From: Flavobacteriales bacterium | Lineage (GTDB): Bacteria; Bacteroidota; Bacteroidia; Flavobacteriales_F; PHOS-HE28 | Direction of reading: 5' to 3' | DNA: 64,000 nucleotides | NCBI GenBank assembly: GCA_016704485.1 | Contig: JADJAA010000002.1 | Span: 124,001 to 188,000 of the forward strand | Shown here: positions 9,351 to 22,000 of the stretch, one piece after another | Position numbering within the stretch: the first letter of the stretch is position 1 | How the letters are laid out: each line of letters begins with the position of its first letter | Position numbers and translations under genes: made by a program | The notes under the pieces: generated by a model | Seen by the model: only the letters and a program-made list of their open reading frames with translations | The model's database searches: none | Told to the model about the DNA's origin: nothing

Positions 9351-12300
9351 CGCACTACGGAGACATTTCCTTTGGTGAAGTAGCGCTGCCCATCCTTACA
9401 AAAGGCTGTCAGGTGGTAGACGAAAACAGCCGGGTCCGCTGGTTTTCCGTTGAACGTTCCGTCCCATCCAACGGTCTTGTCAGTTGTCGCGAAAACTTTT
9501 TCTCCCCAACGATCAAAGACCATGAACTCCAAGTGATCGATCGGAATTCCGCGCACATAGAGTGTATCGTTAATGCCATCACCGTTCGGAGTGAATGTGT
9601 TTGGTACGAAAATGTCGGGTTCGTCGCAAACAAGTTCCAACACTTTGATGGTCACAGATGCATCGCGTGTGCATATTCCGTCACTAACGGTAACGGTGTA
9701 AGTGGTCGTCGTATTCACCAAAGCTGTCGGTGATGAAGTGAACGGATCGTCCAAGCCTGTTGAAGGAGTCCAGCTATAGGTAACGCCATTGGATGGCGTA
9801 GCATATAATTCTACCGTAGAACCGGCAAGTACTGTTGTTTCAGACGCACTTGCTGATACACTATTGCCATTGATAGGGGAGACGTTAACGGCGATAGTGC
9901 TGGACCAGTTGCAGCCGGAAGGAGTGAATACGTCAACACCGTAAACAGCATTGTCCGTCGGTGCCACACTAACGTTCGCGGTTCCCTGTCCGGAGATGAT
10001 ATCGGAAAAAGGCTCCCATGAGAATGAGGCATTGGATGCCGCGCCGGAAACCAATAAATGTGCAGTATCCGAAGCGCATAGCAACGAGTCGCCGAGCAAC
10101 GCGATCCGGGCATTCGGTATCGAAACGGAAATGCTATCCAACACCGTGCAGGAATTGGAACTACTCGCCTGGATATAGTACGTACCCTCGATCGCTGGAG
10201 AAATGGTTGCTGTACTATCGGACGTAGTTGCATTCAGCATATTCATGAGATCCGGATCAGAGGACCAAATAAAGCTGGACGCTGTTCCATAACTATTCGC
10301 GAGCAGATCGATACTTGCAACCGGACCACAGATCACGGTATCATTTAAAGCTTGCAATGTTGGGATAGGATCCGCGATCGTGATCGTCCGTTGCACCATG
10401 TCCTGCGCGTTGCATGCGTTGGGGTCGTATGCCGTGAGGGTGATCGTGTACGTACCCGTACTCGCATAGGTATGGGTCGGAGAAGGAAGGGTAGAGGTGG
10501 ACAGATCCCCGAGATCCCAGAGGTAGGACGTGCCGTTACTAAGATTGGTCAGTGTTGTTACATAAGGCCCACAGATCGTATCCGGCGCTAAGAAGGATGC
10601 GATCACCAAGGGTGCGTCGAAATCGAACTTCAGAACTCCGTTGTTACATCCACCACTGTTGTTCGTAGCGCTCCACGCCCCAGGGGTAGTAGGGAAATCG
10701 CTATTGCCTTGGCATCCCGCACATACCGATTGGTATACGCGTCCACGTCTATCGAATCGACTGGTGCCTCCATCGACATGTTCCGGACTAAGTGATCCGC
10801 CATAATAGGTTGCATAGGTCAATCCCGCCATATTGATATCGAATACTGCGAGGTAGAGATCATGCCCATCCGTGGTTGCTTGATGCGCATCAGTTGTTAC
10901 AGGCAGACCGGCAGTTGTAAGCCCACCGCCAAGCCCACCGTTATTACTTCCCCATCCGCTTGTATAGATCTTATCGCAGACATCCACGAGAAATGCGGTT
11001 GGGGAAATATCGGGCGTTCCATCTCCTGCACCTATTCGAGAACAAAATTGTAATGCACTCAGATCCGGATCCAGTTTTGTAACGAATTGACCGCCGCCAA
11101 GTACATTATATGGAGCGTTGAAGCTGAGTGCTCCGGATGCCGCTGAGGTTTGCCCGAACAAATAGATCGCGTCAGCGCCATCCTGGTCCAGGAAATAGGC
11201 CTGGTCATAAGCCGCACTACCCCAGTAGGTCAATCTGTCTATCGCATCACCGTTTACCGTGAATCGTGCAACGAATGCATCCGCATTTCCACCATTGAAC
11301 GTCCCGTTCAGAGCAGTGGATGAAACGTTGAGGTCCGTGCTTGTGGTGCCGCCACATACGTAAAGCCTGTCCTGCGTATCCACCGTTCCATTGTAAGCAG
11401 CTTCAGCTCCTGATCCCCCGATATAACTGGCATATAAAAGTTGATCCAAGTTGGGCGAGAGTCGCGCTACATAACCGTCGTGTGATCCACCTGCAAAGCC
11501 GGATTGAGCAGCTCCTATGGTTATCGGCATATCCGAACTCTCCGTGCAGCTCACGATCCAAACATCATTCGCACTGTTCAACAACACTTCACCACGTACT
11601 TCATCGGCATAATTGAACTTCAACGCAGTCGCAGAATTCAATCCATCATTGTTGGATCCGCCGAGAAACGTAGAACCCAGAATTGCCGAACCGGTTGAGT
11701 TCAGTTTGGTAACCACCATATCGCACCCAGTGGGATAGGTAAGTCCGAGGCCGGCCGGTGTAAATGCTGTACCTCCCCCGAATGAATTATCAAAGGCACC
11801 AGAACTAGTGGGGTAATCTGCTGATGCGGATGTGCCGAGTAGTACCAGTTGGTCGTACTGGTCAACGATAAGACTATGTGGCATTTCCGCAGCGGCTCCA
11901 CCGATATAAGTGCTCCAGATCAAAAAAGTTCCGGTCGTATCATATTTGGTTACTGCAATATCCGTTGCACCTCCATGCCAATTGGTCTGATACGCTCCCA
12001 TGGTGATAGGATATTGTGCGCCGAAAGCTGTGCTTCCCGCATATAAAAATCCAGCTGCATCGAAGGATGCGGTGTATCCAAAATTATTACTGAACGAACC
12101 AGAGTATGTTGCGAAGGATAGTTCTGGATCAATGATCAATGCATGCTGGTCATCGTACATTTCAGGGACGATGCCGATGACCCCATCATTCAAAGTGTAT
12201 GCACACATGATGGTTCTTCGCTCTCCGTTGATGTCCTGATAGGCCAATGGTATGCGTTCGACCAAACGTCCAAGCGAAGTTGAAATGATCAGCGAACCAT

Positions 12301-12841
12301 TTCTTAATTCAATTCCTGAAGCCCCTTCATACGTGAATTTTATCGCACTTGGATCCCACCCTGGATGAACGATCAGGTCATATTTCAAGCCAGATCGACC
12401 TTCGTAGAATTGGGCATCGCAACCGGGGGCAACACGCTCCATGGTAACAGCCGCAAAGGGCCGTGCATTTGATCCCCATCGGGACGGGTCGTTCCCTAGG
12501 AAATAGTTGGTCCGTCCGGAAAGAGGTCGCTCGGAACGTGGAATTGACAATGTATCGGCACCTAAAAAGCGCAATCGGACTGCGTGGTGCTGCAACCGCA
12601 AGTTCGGGTCGGCATTTACGTTGGCGTGTTGCGCTACAAGTGCTTCAGCATCGTACCTATCGATCACAATGCTTCCGCGTTCGCAGTAGAAATAAGCATC
12701 CGCCATTTCGGCCCGGTGCGTAACGGCATTTGGCCATTGTCCCTTATTCTCGATGAAGCGCAGTGTCTGCTGCGCGTGGATCGGATGCAGGAATAATGTG
12801 CAAATGAAAAGGCTAAAGAATGGACGAAGGCATAGCGTCAT
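9347..12841 (-). CDS. Large secreted adhesin-like protein, SBBP and PKD repeats, T9SS type B sorting domain
   Basis: The 1164-residue protein begins with a signal peptide ending near IHAQQ. A DUF7948-type N-terminal domain follows with the characteristic ENKGQWP motif. A beta-propeller region of SBBP-like repeats then runs to about residue 740. At least one PKD-type Ig domain follows (YLWDLGDLS, near 770) and further Ig-like modules reach about 1060. The last 90 residues form the gliding-motility-associated C-terminal domain, with FVPNTFTPNGDGINDT and FDRWGEKVF. Such type B domains direct T9SS export and usually need a PorP/SprF partner, which is encoded immediately downstream. The gene starts 50 bases after the upstream OmpA gene ends. 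The ligand is unknown. Confidence 0.9.
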   Translation of the reverse strand: MTLCLRPFFSLFICTLFLHPIHAQQTLRFIENKGQWPNAVTHRAEMADAYFYCERGSIVIDRYDAEALVAQHANVNADPNLRLQHHAVRLRFLGADTLSIPRSERPLSGRTNYFLGNDPSRWGSNARPFAAVTMERVAPGCDAQFYEGRSGLKYDLIVHPGWDPSAIKFTYEGASGIELRNGSLIISTSLGRLVERIPLAYQDINGERRTIMCAYTLNDGVIGIVPEMYDDQHALIIDPELSFATYSGSFSNNFGYTASFDAAGFLYAGSTAFGAQYPITMGAYQTNWHGGATDIAVTKYDTTGTFLIWSTYIGGAAAEMPHSLIVDQYDQLVLLGTSASADYPTSSGAFDNSFGGGTAFTPAGLGLTYPTGCDMVVTKLNSTGSAILGSTFLGGSNNDGLNSATALKFNYADEVRGEVLLNSANDVWIVSCTESSDMPITIGAAQSGFAGGSHDGYVARLSPNLDQLLYASYIGGSGAEAAYNGTVDTQDRLYVCGGTTSTDLNVSSTALNGTFNGGNADAFVARFTVNGDAIDRLTYWGSAAYDQAYFLDQDGADAIYLFGQTSAASGALSFNAPYNVLGGGQFVTKLDPDLSALQFCSRIGAGDGTPDISPTAFLVDVCDKIYTSGWGSNNGGLGGGLTTAGLPVTTDAHQATTDGHDLYLAVFDINMAGLTYATYYGGSLSPEHVDGGTSRFDRRGRVYQSVCAGCQGNSDFPTTPGAWSATNNSGGCNNGVLKFDFDAPLVIASFLAPDTICGPYVTTLTNLSNGTSYLWDLGDLSTSTLPSPTHTYASTGTYTITLTAYDPNACNAQDMVQRTITIADPIPTLQALNDTVICGPVASIDLLANSYGTASSFIWSSDPDLMNMLNATTSDSTATISPAIEGTYYIQASSSNSCTVLDSISVSIPNARIALLGDSLLCASDTAHLLVSGAASNASFSWEPFSDIISGQGTANVSVAPTDNAVYGVDVFTPSGCNWSSTIAVNVSPINGNSVSASASETTVLAGSTVELYATPSNGVTYSWTPSTGLDDPFTSSPTALVNTTTTYTVTVSDGICTRDASVTIKVLELVCDEPDIFVPNTFTPNGDGINDTLYVRGIPIDHLEFMVFDRWGEKVFATTDKTVGWDGTFNGKPADPAVFVYHLTAFCKDGQRYFTKGNVSVVR

Positions 12842-12891
12842 CGTCTACGAAAGTAGTGGTAACGCGATCTAGTCCAAAGTAGAATACCCGA

Positions 12892-15090
12892 TCAGTGTCC
12901 AGGCGTAGCGGTAGCTTGTTCTTGACCCCTTACTACCATGCGGAACTCAACGCGTCTATTCTGACTGCGGCCTTTCTCCGACTTGTTGGATGCAATGGGC
13001 TGGTTCTCACCATGCCCGATCGGCATTAATCGTTCGTTGGATATGTCATTTCCAACAAGGTAGTTGACCACTGAAGTGGCACGTTCTTGGGAAAGTTCAA
13101 TATTGAATTGGTCCCCGCCAATGTTATCGGTATGCGCTTCAATTATCAATTGCAATTGTGGATGCTGACGCAGCAATCCTGAGATCTCGACCAGAACTTC
13201 CTCGGATCCTTCGCCGATTGCCGAGCTACCGTATTCGAACTGGATCGAATTGGTGATCAGTTTAGTATGTGCAAGTTGATCAAGTGAGGCCAATTGTAAC
13301 TGCGACATATCAACCAGTTTTTCTTCTGTAAGCGCAAATACCTCGGCCTCCATGAATTCAAGTTCGCGTACCTTCTTGAAGATCTCATAAAGCTCTTCCA
13401 TCGAGTCTGTTTCTCCAACGGAATAGGTATAAACAGCACGTTCTGGATCGAATCGTTCTACAACTCGGTACAGCTTACGGATCTCGATGAAGCGTGGGTC
13501 ATCCAAGCTTATCCTGTTCTTGCTAGCAAAGAGTTCTACGGTAAAAGTTGCGTCATCCGCAACCATAGCGGTCATGTCCATTTGATCGAACGGAAGTTCC
13601 TGGAATTCAAAAATGTGCTGATTACCTGTGGCATCCTGATAGGTAGCTACAACGGCCATATCCTCGGAATCACGGAAACGGTCCAGAACAACGATCCGTT
13701 TTACATTGCACTTATTGGTGATCAAACCATCGGAACGTGGTTCCATGACAAGGTCCAATCGTACGTTATAAACACCTGCTTTCGCGAATTTATGCTGGAC
13801 CCTATTACCCGTTATTGATGAACTATCTCCAAAGTCCCAATGGTATTCTGCGATCGCCGAACCTGGCACATTACTGAATACGGCATCGAGCGCTAAGGTT
13901 CTGCCCGTTCTGACCGTGTCCGGGGCGGTGACGAACGCTTGTGTTTGGCTCTCGATCACTAGTTCGTTCTGGCTCACCTCGTGGAAAATGGCTCCTGTGG
14001 CTTTGTCGATCAAAAGTATTCGAACCGTATATCTGCCTGGTTTATTATAACAATGCTCTGCAACATTTCCTGGAATACGGGTACCATCTCCCATGTCCCA
14101 CACTTGTTCCAAGGGTAATTGTCCTGCAATTGCTCGTGGGTAGGTGCGTGCAGCATAGCAATAGTTATTCAGTTCCTGTTCAACGCAATCCCGGAATTTC
14201 GGTATGGTCTTTTTGGCTCGGTAGATCCGGTCCTTACCATCCCTGTTCGAGCTGAATAGTGCAAAGTACCTGAGTGGGTCGTTCGAGTAGGAGTAGTCGT
14301 TCGCTTCCGAGTTCACTGGTGCGGGAAGGAACGATGGGCTGGACCAACCTATAACACGCGGTGGCGCGGAAAGGATATCGAGTTGCCCAGTACCACCCGA
14401 TCGGTCGCTGGAGAAATAGAGCATTCCAGCACGGTCAATTGAGGGGAAGACCTCGTTCATCTCCGTGTTGATCGTTGGGCCTAGGTTCACAGGCTCACTC
14501 CAAGAATTCCCGGATCGTTCGCAACGGTAAAGGTCCATTCCCCCATGGCCCCCCTCCATGTCGCTGGCAAATACCAGTTGTTGTCCATCCACGGAGAGCG
14601 CAGGATGCATTACCGAATACTTCGTAGAGTTGAATTCGAATTCGCTAGGTCCGATCCAATTCCCATCGACCAGATCGGAAAAGAACAAACCAAGTTGACC
14701 GTGCAGATTCCGAAGATTGGATAGTTTCTTGGGAAGGTTCAAGTTGCGCGTGAAACAGATCATATTGCCGCTGCCATTGAAAGCACTAGGCCCCTCATTT
14801 ACGGGCGTTGATAGGTTCGCACTGAATATCACGGGTGTGCCAGCAGTCCCGTTCTTATATGGAACCCAGTATAGATCAGATAACGGTAAGTTCGTGTTGC
14901 TGTCAGTAAAACCTACGGCGCCACCGGCATTTTCCCGTATGGAACACATTACGAAACCGCTGTCCTGAAGAACTGGTGAGTAGTCCTCTTCTTGTGCACG
15001 CGTATCCACGCGGGAGATCTCAAAGATCTCCTGGGCGCGCAGCGGGAGCCACGCGGCGCAGAGTAGGGCGATATGGATCAAGCGGCGCAT
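12892..15090 (-). CDS. OmpA-family protein with PD40 and PKD domains
   Basis: The 732-residue protein has a signal peptide ending near PLRAQ. PD40-type propeller repeats (about 30-300) carry motifs such as FASDMEGGHGGMDLY and YFSSDRSGG. Two PKD domains follow, with WDMGDGT near 330 and WDFGDSS near 420. A linker precedes a complete C-terminal OmpA domain with IEAHTDNIGG and LSQERA, expected to bind peptidoglycan. Such proteins accompany T9SS adhesins and gliding complexes. The start shares one base with the stop of the PorP/SprF gene upstream (TAATG), showing coupled translation. It is the third gene of the first adhesin cassette. Confidence 0.9.
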   Translation of the reverse strand: MRRLIHIALLCAAWLPLRAQEIFEISRVDTRAQEEDYSPVLQDSGFVMCSIRENAGGAVGFTDSNTNLPLSDLYWVPYKNGTAGTPVIFSANLSTPVNEGPSAFNGSGNMICFTRNLNLPKKLSNLRNLHGQLGLFFSDLVDGNWIGPSEFEFNSTKYSVMHPALSVDGQQLVFASDMEGGHGGMDLYRCERSGNSWSEPVNLGPTINTEMNEVFPSIDRAGMLYFSSDRSGGTGQLDILSAPPRVIGWSSPSFLPAPVNSEANDYSYSNDPLRYFALFSSNRDGKDRIYRAKKTIPKFRDCVEQELNNYCYAARTYPRAIAGQLPLEQVWDMGDGTRIPGNVAEHCYNKPGRYTVRILLIDKATGAIFHEVSQNELVIESQTQAFVTAPDTVRTGRTLALDAVFSNVPGSAIAEYHWDFGDSSSITGNRVQHKFAKAGVYNVRLDLVMEPRSDGLITNKCNVKRIVVLDRFRDSEDMAVVATYQDATGNQHIFEFQELPFDQMDMTAMVADDATFTVELFASKNRISLDDPRFIEIRKLYRVVERFDPERAVYTYSVGETDSMEELYEIFKKVRELEFMEAEVFALTEEKLVDMSQLQLASLDQLAHTKLITNSIQFEYGSSAIGEGSEEVLVEISGLLRQHPQLQLIIEAHTDNIGGDQFNIELSQERATSVVNYLVGNDISNERLMPIGHGENQPIASNKSEKGRSQNRRVEFRMVVRGQEQATATPGH

Positions 15091-16013
15091 TAGAAGAATC
15101 GAGGATCACGGATACGGATGCGGTATCCGAATTCGTACTGAAGCATAATTTCGTGGGAGCCTGCATGAAACCGTGTAAGTGAGCTGGTACCCATATCATA
15201 CGAGTAGCCGATACGCCACTGCTGAGTAGGCAGAACTTCGATCATGCCAACTATCGCATCACTTGTTCGATAGCTCAGCCCTGCCCAGACACGGTCCTTG
15301 TAGATCATGTTGGCGGTCAAGTCCGCTTGTATTCCGGATTCGGGCCTATAACGCACGAGTGTGGAAGGTTTGATCTTGACGGTTTTCGATACAATGAACA
15401 CATGTCCGCCGGTCAACATTGGTTCGAGATCCGCCTTTGCGGAACTGACACGAAAACCGTTCTCCATTAATGCATACCTGTGGGTCATAAGGAATGGCGC
15501 TGAAAGACCTACGAACGATCGTTTGGTATAGTAGAATAGCCCTGCGCTGAAGTTCGGGCGCAACGCGCTTGTTGTCGGAGCGATGAAGGAAACGTCATTT
15601 TGTTGTTGTAGAGCCAATTGGTCCCAGTTGGAACGGACCATTGTAACCCCTGCCCCTATACCCAATGATAGTTTGGCTTTCCTGAATTTAAGGCGGTAGG
15701 CATAATTGGTGAAAATTCCTGATTCGCGGCTCACACCGATGCGGTCCGAATAGATCATAAGACCCAGACCAAGCTTGGTCTTTTTTATTGGTGCATGGAT
15801 GCTTGCAAGTTCTGTGGTAGGTGCTCCATCGAATCCGACCCATTGTTGTCTATGGGTAATGTTCAAGGCCAGCGCCTCACGACTTCCAGCATACGCAGGG
15901 TTTATTACTAGACCATTGAACAAGTACTGGCTTGTCAGCGGTGTGTGCTGAGCGAAACCGATACTGGCCCCAATGGAGGATGTAAGAGCTAATATGATGT
16001 GGACGAATTTCAA
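15090..16013 (-). CDS. PorP/SprF family outer-membrane protein
   Basis: The 307-residue protein has a signal peptide ending near IGFAQ and the family hallmark LTSQYLFNGLVINPAYAGSR, followed by alternating strands of an outer-membrane barrel. It is the probable export or anchoring partner of the giant type B adhesin encoded just upstream. The start overlaps the adhesin stop by four bases and its own stop shares one base with the next start. It is the closer of the two PorP/SprF copies here to the canonical family pattern. Confidence 0.93.
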   Translation of the reverse strand: MKFVHIILALTSSIGASIGFAQHTPLTSQYLFNGLVINPAYAGSREALALNITHRQQWVGFDGAPTTELASIHAPIKKTKLGLGLMIYSDRIGVSRESGIFTNYAYRLKFRKAKLSLGIGAGVTMVRSNWDQLALQQQNDVSFIAPTTSALRPNFSAGLFYYTKRSFVGLSAPFLMTHRYALMENGFRVSSAKADLEPMLTGGHVFIVSKTVKIKPSTLVRYRPESGIQADLTANMIYKDRVWAGLSYRTSDAIVGMIEVLPTQQWRIGYSYDMGTSSLTRFHAGSHEIMLQYEFGYRIRIRDPRFF

Positions 16014-19000
16014 CGCTTTATTATTACGAACCCATTATACGCTTTGTCGTTGGAAAGGTTCAATACATAGAAATATGTGTCATTGGGCAATTCCATTCCA
16101 TTTCTTGATCTGCCGTCCCATTCGTTGGCATAGTCATTGTTCTCGTAGACCTTCAGTCCCCAACGGTTGAAAACAGTGAACGAACTGTTCGGATAAGCTT
16201 CCATTCCGGTGACCACGAATAGGTCATTGTCACCATCGCCATTGGGCGAAATGGCTTGCGGAATGAACAGGTCGTCCACGTGGATCACCAAGGTATCCTG
16301 CATCGTTGCGCATATACCTATGCTAGCGGTCAGAATGAATACGTTATCGCCAACTCCAAGGTCTGTTATCGGTGAATTGTTGCTGTTAGGCGTATGGATG
16401 TAACCAGCTCCGGAAAGAACGCTCCACTCGAATGTTGCACCACTGGTCCCTTGTCCGTTCACCTCAGTGTGATCGAGCACTTCGAGGTTCTGGTCAGGTC
16501 CAGCATCGACCCAGATCGAAGTTCCTGGATCCATGAATGTAATGTTGATCGTATCGGTGTCTGAACAAGACCCATTATCCATAGACCAGATCAGCGCATA
16601 CGTACCGGATTGACTTGTGATAATAACGGCATTCGGTGATGTAGCTGAGGAGGCCGAGATGTTACTTGGAACGATCCAATGACCGAATGATGAATTATTC
16701 GCATCCAATTGGTAGGAGTTGCCGCAGACGGCAGAGTCAGGGCCAGCATTGGCTTGTACGATGCCCAGCACAATGTATTCCAGCGTAGAACTTGCACTGC
16801 AACCTTGTTCTTCAACAGTATAGGTGAGTTCATGCGTCCCACTTGCCGTTGGGTTGAATTCGGCTCCATTCATCCCAGACCCGGACCATGTACCATTCGC
16901 ATCGCCTGTAACATAGGATTGTAGGGTGATCGCAGCTGCCCCTTGGCAGACGGATAACGGCAGCGTCCAGCTAGCATTCAATTGACGGATGATCGTAATT
17001 GTTGCGGTATCTATGTCATTGCATATTCCGTCGGTCGTATGGAGCACCTGATACGTGCCAGGTGTGCTTCCCTGAATATTGATCTCACCTGTGGTCGGGT
17101 CAATGATCAGACCACTCTCAATGGATGAGAATGTGCCAGTGGATACTGTAGATGGCGTTGGTGGCATTTCACCAAAGCAATAGATGGACTGTGCGTAATT
17201 GAATTCTGCTGTAGCCTGCGTTGTGACGGTGAGTACCAAGGTCTCGGTAGCGCAATCGTTCACGCTGGTGTATGTACCACTTTGTGTGTAGGTGGTACCG
17301 TTGATGCTCCATGTGAACGAATCACAGGCCGATTCCGTTGTGGTATTGTTCGTGCTTGGCGTGATGGTCAAAACCAAGGTCTCAATCGTGCAACCGCTTA
17401 CGTTGGTGTAGGTTCCACTCTGCGTGTAGATTGTTCCGTTCTCTGCCCAGATGTAGCTATCGCACTCACTTACCGTTGTGGTATTGTTCGTGCTTGGCGT
17501 GATGGTCAGTATCAAGACCTCGGTATCACACCCAACAGTATTGGAGTATGTTCCACTGGCGGTGTAGACCTGGCCGTTCTCTGCCCATGTGTAGCTATCG
17601 CACTCACTTACCGTTGTGGTGTTGCTGGTGCTTGGCGTGATGGTCAGTACCAAGGTCTCGGTAGCGCAATCGTTCACGCTGGTGTATATACCACTTTGTG
17701 TGTAGGTGGTACCGTTGATGCTCCATGTGAACGAATCACAGGCCGATTCCGTTGTGGTATTGTTCGTGCTTGGCGTGATGGTCAAAACCAAGGTCTCAAT
17801 CGTGCAACCGCTTACGTTGGTGTAGGTTCCACTCTGCGTGTAGATTGTTCCGTTCTCTGCCCAGATGTAGCTATCGCACTCACTTACCGTTGTGGTATTG
17901 TTCGTGCTTGGCGTGATGGTCAGTATCAAGACCTCGGTATCACACCCAACAGTATTGGAGTATGTTCCACTGGCGGTGTAGACCTGGCCGTTCTCTGCCC
18001 ATGTGTAGCTATCGCACTCACTTACCGTTGTGGTGTTGCTGGTGCTTGGCGTGATGGTCAGTACCAAGGTCTCGGTAGCGCAATCGTTCACGCTGGTGTA
18101 TATACCACTTTGTGTGTAGGTGGTACCGTTGATGCTCCATGTGAACGAATCACAGGCCGATTCCGTTGTGGTATTGTTCGTGCTTGGCGTGATGGTCAAA
18201 ACCAAGGTCTCAATCGTGCAACCGCTTACGTTGGTGTAGGTTCCACTCTGCGTGTAGATTGTTCCGTTCTCTGCCCAGATGTAGCTATCGCACTCACTTA
18301 CCGTTGTGGTATTGTTCGTGCTTGGCGTGATGGTCAGTATCAAGACCTCGGTATCACACCCAACAGTATTGGAGTATGTTCCACTGGCGGTGTAGACCTG
18401 GCCGTTCTCTGCCCATGTGTAGCTATCGCACTCACTTACCGTTGTGGTGTTGCTGGTGCTTGGCGTGATGGTCAGTACCAAGGTCTCGGTAGCGCAATCG
18501 TTCACGCTGGTGTATGTACCACTTTGTGTGTAGGTGGTACCGTTGATGCTCCATGTGAACGAATCACAGGCCGATTCCGTTGTGGTATTGTTCGTGCTTG
18601 GCGTGATGGTCAAAACCAAGGTCTCAATCGTGCAACCGCTTACGTTGGTGTAGGTTCCACTCTGCGTGTAGATTGTTCCGTTCTCTGCCCAGATGTAGCT
18701 ATCGCACTCACTTACCGTTGTGGTATTGTTCGTGCTTGGCGTGATGGTCAGTATCAAGACCTCGGTATCACACCCAACAGTATTGGAGTATGTTCCACTG
18801 GCGGTGTAGACCTGGCCGTTCTCTGCCCATGTGTAGCTATCGCACTCACTTACCGTTGTGGTGTTGCTGGTGCTTGGCGTGATGGTCAGTACCAAGGTCT
18901 CGGTAGCGCAATCGTTCACGCTGGTGTATATACCACTTTGTGTGTAGGTGGTACCGTTGATGCTCCATGTGAACGAATCACAGGCCGATTCCGTTGTGGT

Positions 19001-22000
19001 ATTGTTCGTGCTTGGCGTGATGGTCAAAACCAAGGTCTCAATCGTGCAACCGCTTACGTTGGTGTAGGTTCCACTCTGCGTGTAGATTGTTCCGTTCTCA
19101 GGCCAGGTGTAGCTATCACACTCACTTACCGTTGTGGTGTTGCTGGTGCTTGGCGTGATGGTCAGTACCAAGGTCTCGGTAGCGCAACCTGTCACGCTTG
19201 TATAGGTTCCACTCGCAGTGTAGGTTGTTCCGTTCTCAGGCCATGTGTAGCTATCGCACTCAGACACATTGGTTGTGTTGTTCGTACTGGAACCAATGGT
19301 CAATACCAAGGTCTCCATAGCGCAACCTGTCACGCTTGTATAGGTTCCACTCTGCGTGTAGGTTGTTCCGTTCTCAGGCCAGGTGTAGCTATCACACTCA
19401 CTTACCGTGGTTGTGTTGTTCGTGCTTGGTGTTATAGTCAACACCAAGGTCTCCGTAGCGCAACCGCTTACGCTGGTGTAGTTTCCACTCGCAGTGTAGG
19501 TTGTTCCGTTCTCAGGCCATATGTAGCTATCGCACTCAGACACATTGGTTGTGTTGTTCGTACTGGAACCAATGGTCAACACCAAGGTTTCCGTAGCGCA
19601 ACCTGTCACGCTTGTATAGGTTCCACTCGCAGTGTAGGTTGTTCCGTTCTCAGGCCATATGTAGCTATCGCACTCAGACACATTGGTTGTGTTGTTCGTA
19701 CTGGAACCAATGGTCAACACCAAGGTTTCCGTAGCGCAACCTGTCACGCTTGTATAGGTTCCACTCGCAGTGTAGGTTGTTCCGTTCTCAGGCCATATGT
19801 AGCTATCGCACTCAGACACATTGGTTGTGTTGTTCGTACTGGAACCAATGGTCAACACCAAGGTTTCCGTAGCGCAACCTGTCACGCTTGTATAGGTTCC
19901 ACTCGCAGTGTAGGTTGTTCCGTTCTCAGGCCATATGTAGCTATCGCACTCAGACACATTGGTTGTGTTGTTCGTACTGGAACCAATGGTCAACACCAAG
20001 GTTTCCGTAGCGCAACCTGTCACGCTTGTATAGGTTCCACTCGCAGTGTAGGTTGTTCCGTTCTCAGGCCAGGTGTAGCTATCACACTCACTTACCGTGG
20101 TTGTGTTGTTCGTGCTTGGCGTGATGGTCAGTATCAAGACCTCGGTATCACACCCAACAGTATTGGAGTATGTTCCACTGGCGGTGTAGACCTGGCCGTT
20201 CTCTGCCCATGTGTAGCTATCGCACTCACTTACCGTTGTGGTGTTGCTGGTGCTTGGCGTGATGGTCAGTTCAAGGATCTCGGTATGGCATCCAACGGTG
20301 TTGGTATAGGTGCCACTGGTGGTGTATGCCAATCCATCCACGCTCCATGTGTAAGTATCGCACGCTGTGATTGTAGTGGTGTTGCCGGTACTTGGTACAA
20401 TGGTCAGTTCAAGGATCTCGGTATGGCATCCAACGGTGTTGGTATAGGTGCCACTGGTGGTGTAAGCCTGTCCATCAATGCTCCAGGTGTAGGTATCGCA
20501 TGCTGTGATCGTAGTGGTGTTGCTGGTGCTTGGTGTGATGGTCAGTACCAAGACCTCGGTATCACACCCAACAGTATTGGAGTATGTTCCACTGGCGGTG
20601 TAGACCTGGCCGTTCTCTGCCCATGTGTAGCTATCGCACTCACTTACCGTTGTGGTATTGTTCGTGCTTGGCGTAATGGCCAGTTCAAGGATCTCGGTAT
20701 GGCATCCAACGGTGTTGGTATAGGTGCCACTGGTGGTGTAAGCCTGTCCATCAATGCTCCAGGTGTAAGTATCGCACGCTGTGATCGTAGTGGTGTTGCC
20801 GGTACTTGGTACAATGGTCAGTTCAAGGATCTCGGTATGGCATCCAACGGTGTTGGTATAGGTGCCACTGGTGGTGTAAGCCAATCCATCCACGCTCCAT
20901 GTGTAAGTATCGCACGCTGTGATCGTAGTGGTGTTGCCGGTACTTGGTACAATGGTCAGTTCAAGGATCTCGGTATGGCATCCAACGGTGTTGGTATAGG
21001 TGCCACTGGTGGTGTAAGCCTGTCCATCAATGCTCCAGGTGTAAGTATCGCACGCTGTGATCGTAGTGGTGTTGCCGGTACTTGGTACAATGGTCAGTTC
21101 AAGGATCTCGGTATGGCATCCAACGGTATTGGAATAGGTGCCACTGGTGGTGTATGCCTGTCCATCGACGCTCCAGGTGTAGCTGTCGCACTCACTCACC
21201 GTTGTGGTGTTGCTGGTACTTGGTGTGATGGTCAGTTCAAGGATCTCGGTATGGCATCCAGCGGTATTGGAATAGGTGCCGGTGGTGGTGTATGCCAATC
21301 CATCCACGCTCCATGTGTAAGTATCGCACGCTGTGATTGTAGTGGTGTTGCCGGTACTTGGTACAATGGTCAGTTCAAGGATCTCGGTATGGCATCCAAC
21401 GGTGTTGGTATAGGTGCCACTGGTGGTGTAAGCCAATCCATCCACGCTCCATGTGTAAGTATCGCACGCTGTGATCGTAGTGGTGCTGCTGGTGCTTGGA
21501 GTGATGGTCAGTTCAAGGACCTCGGTATCACACCCAACAGTATTGGAGTATGTTCCACTCGCGGTGTAGACCTGGCCGTTCTCTGCCCATGTGTAGCTAT
21601 CGCACTCACTTACCGTTGTGGTATTGTTCGTGCTTGGCGTAATGGCCAGTTCAAGGATCTCGGTATGGCATCCAACGGTGTTGGTATAGGTGCCACTGGT
21701 GGTGTAAGCCTGTCCATCAATGCTCCAGGTGTAGGTATCGCATGCTGTGATCGTAGTGGTGTTGCTGGTGCTTGGTGTGATGGTCAGTTCAAGGACCTCG
21801 GTATCACACCCAACAGTATTGGAGTATGTTCCACTGGCGGTGTAGACCTGGCCGTTCTCTGCCCATGTGTAGCTATCGCACTCACTTACCGTTGTGGTAT
21901 TGTTCGTGCTTGGCGTAATGGTCAGTTCAAGGACCTCGGTATGGCATCCAACGGTGTTGGTATAGGTGCCACTGGTGGTGTAAGCCTGTCCATCAATGCT

